Shown here in pieces: positions 6,087 through 6,106 of a stretch of 6,106 bases of DNA. This stretch comes from Clostridiaceae bacterium. Lineage in GTDB: Bacteria > Bacillota > Clostridia > UMGS1883 > JAAYMJ01. Positions within the stretch are counted from its first letter, which is position 1. The number at the start of each line of letters is the position of its first letter. The DNA is taken from assembly GCA_012521455.1 (NCBI GenBank), contig JAAYMJ010000265.1:1-6106 (forward strand), given 5' to 3'. The notes under the pieces are model-generated. The model was not told the DNA's origin and made no database searches. It saw only the letters and a list, made by a program, of their open reading frames with translations. The translations under genes and the position numbers were made by a program.

Positions 6087-6106
6087 TAATATAAAAAATG
6101 CGGCCA

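Overview
The window looks like chromosomal DNA from an endospore-forming Firmicute, probably of class Clostridia. The evidence is an RNase Y gene followed by a YmdB gene, Gram-positive Shine-Dalgarno and sigma-A promoter sequences, a lipoprotein-type substrate-binding protein, a tRNA gene with an encoded CCA end, and two genes that look like spore-surface components with sporulation-type promoters. Genus cannot be told from this sequence. No mobile element, CRISPR array, rRNA or broken gene is evident.

Positions 1-2660 hold the RNA-turnover block. A sigma-A-like promoter near 65-91 precedes a leader of about 100 nt and then rny (RNase Y, ending at 1771). The rny start codon is unclear: the only strong Shine-Dalgarno leads into an ATG that is one nucleotide out of frame. 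A hairpin terminator at 1782-1820 and an extended -10 promoter at 1833-1841 separate rny from ymdB (1872-2660), a metallophosphoesterase. The two may therefore be transcribed separately here, although they are adjacent as in Bacillus.

Positions 2661-4440 hold a lipoprotein of the peptide/nickel-binding SBP_bac_5 family, 14 nt after ymdB and probably in its transcript, with no permease or ATPase genes beside it. A tRNA-Leu(GAG) follows, with a near-perfect sigma-A promoter and a strong terminator that could act in both directions. The next 190 bp (4441-4630) hold several inverted repeats and no convincing gene.

Positions 4631-6106 hold a divergent pair. The minus-strand gene encodes two tandem domains resembling the C-terminal domain of BclA, the exosporium hair glycoprotein, without a collagen-like stalk. 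The plus-strand gene encodes a 141-residue protein very rich in cysteine and tyrosine, coat-protein-like in composition. Both carry a sequence matching AC-N17-CATAnnnTA, the form of late mother-cell (sigma-K) promoters, in their shared 214-bp spacer. The most interesting proposal here is that these two genes form a co-regulated spore-surface module. That is inference from motif and composition and has not been tested.
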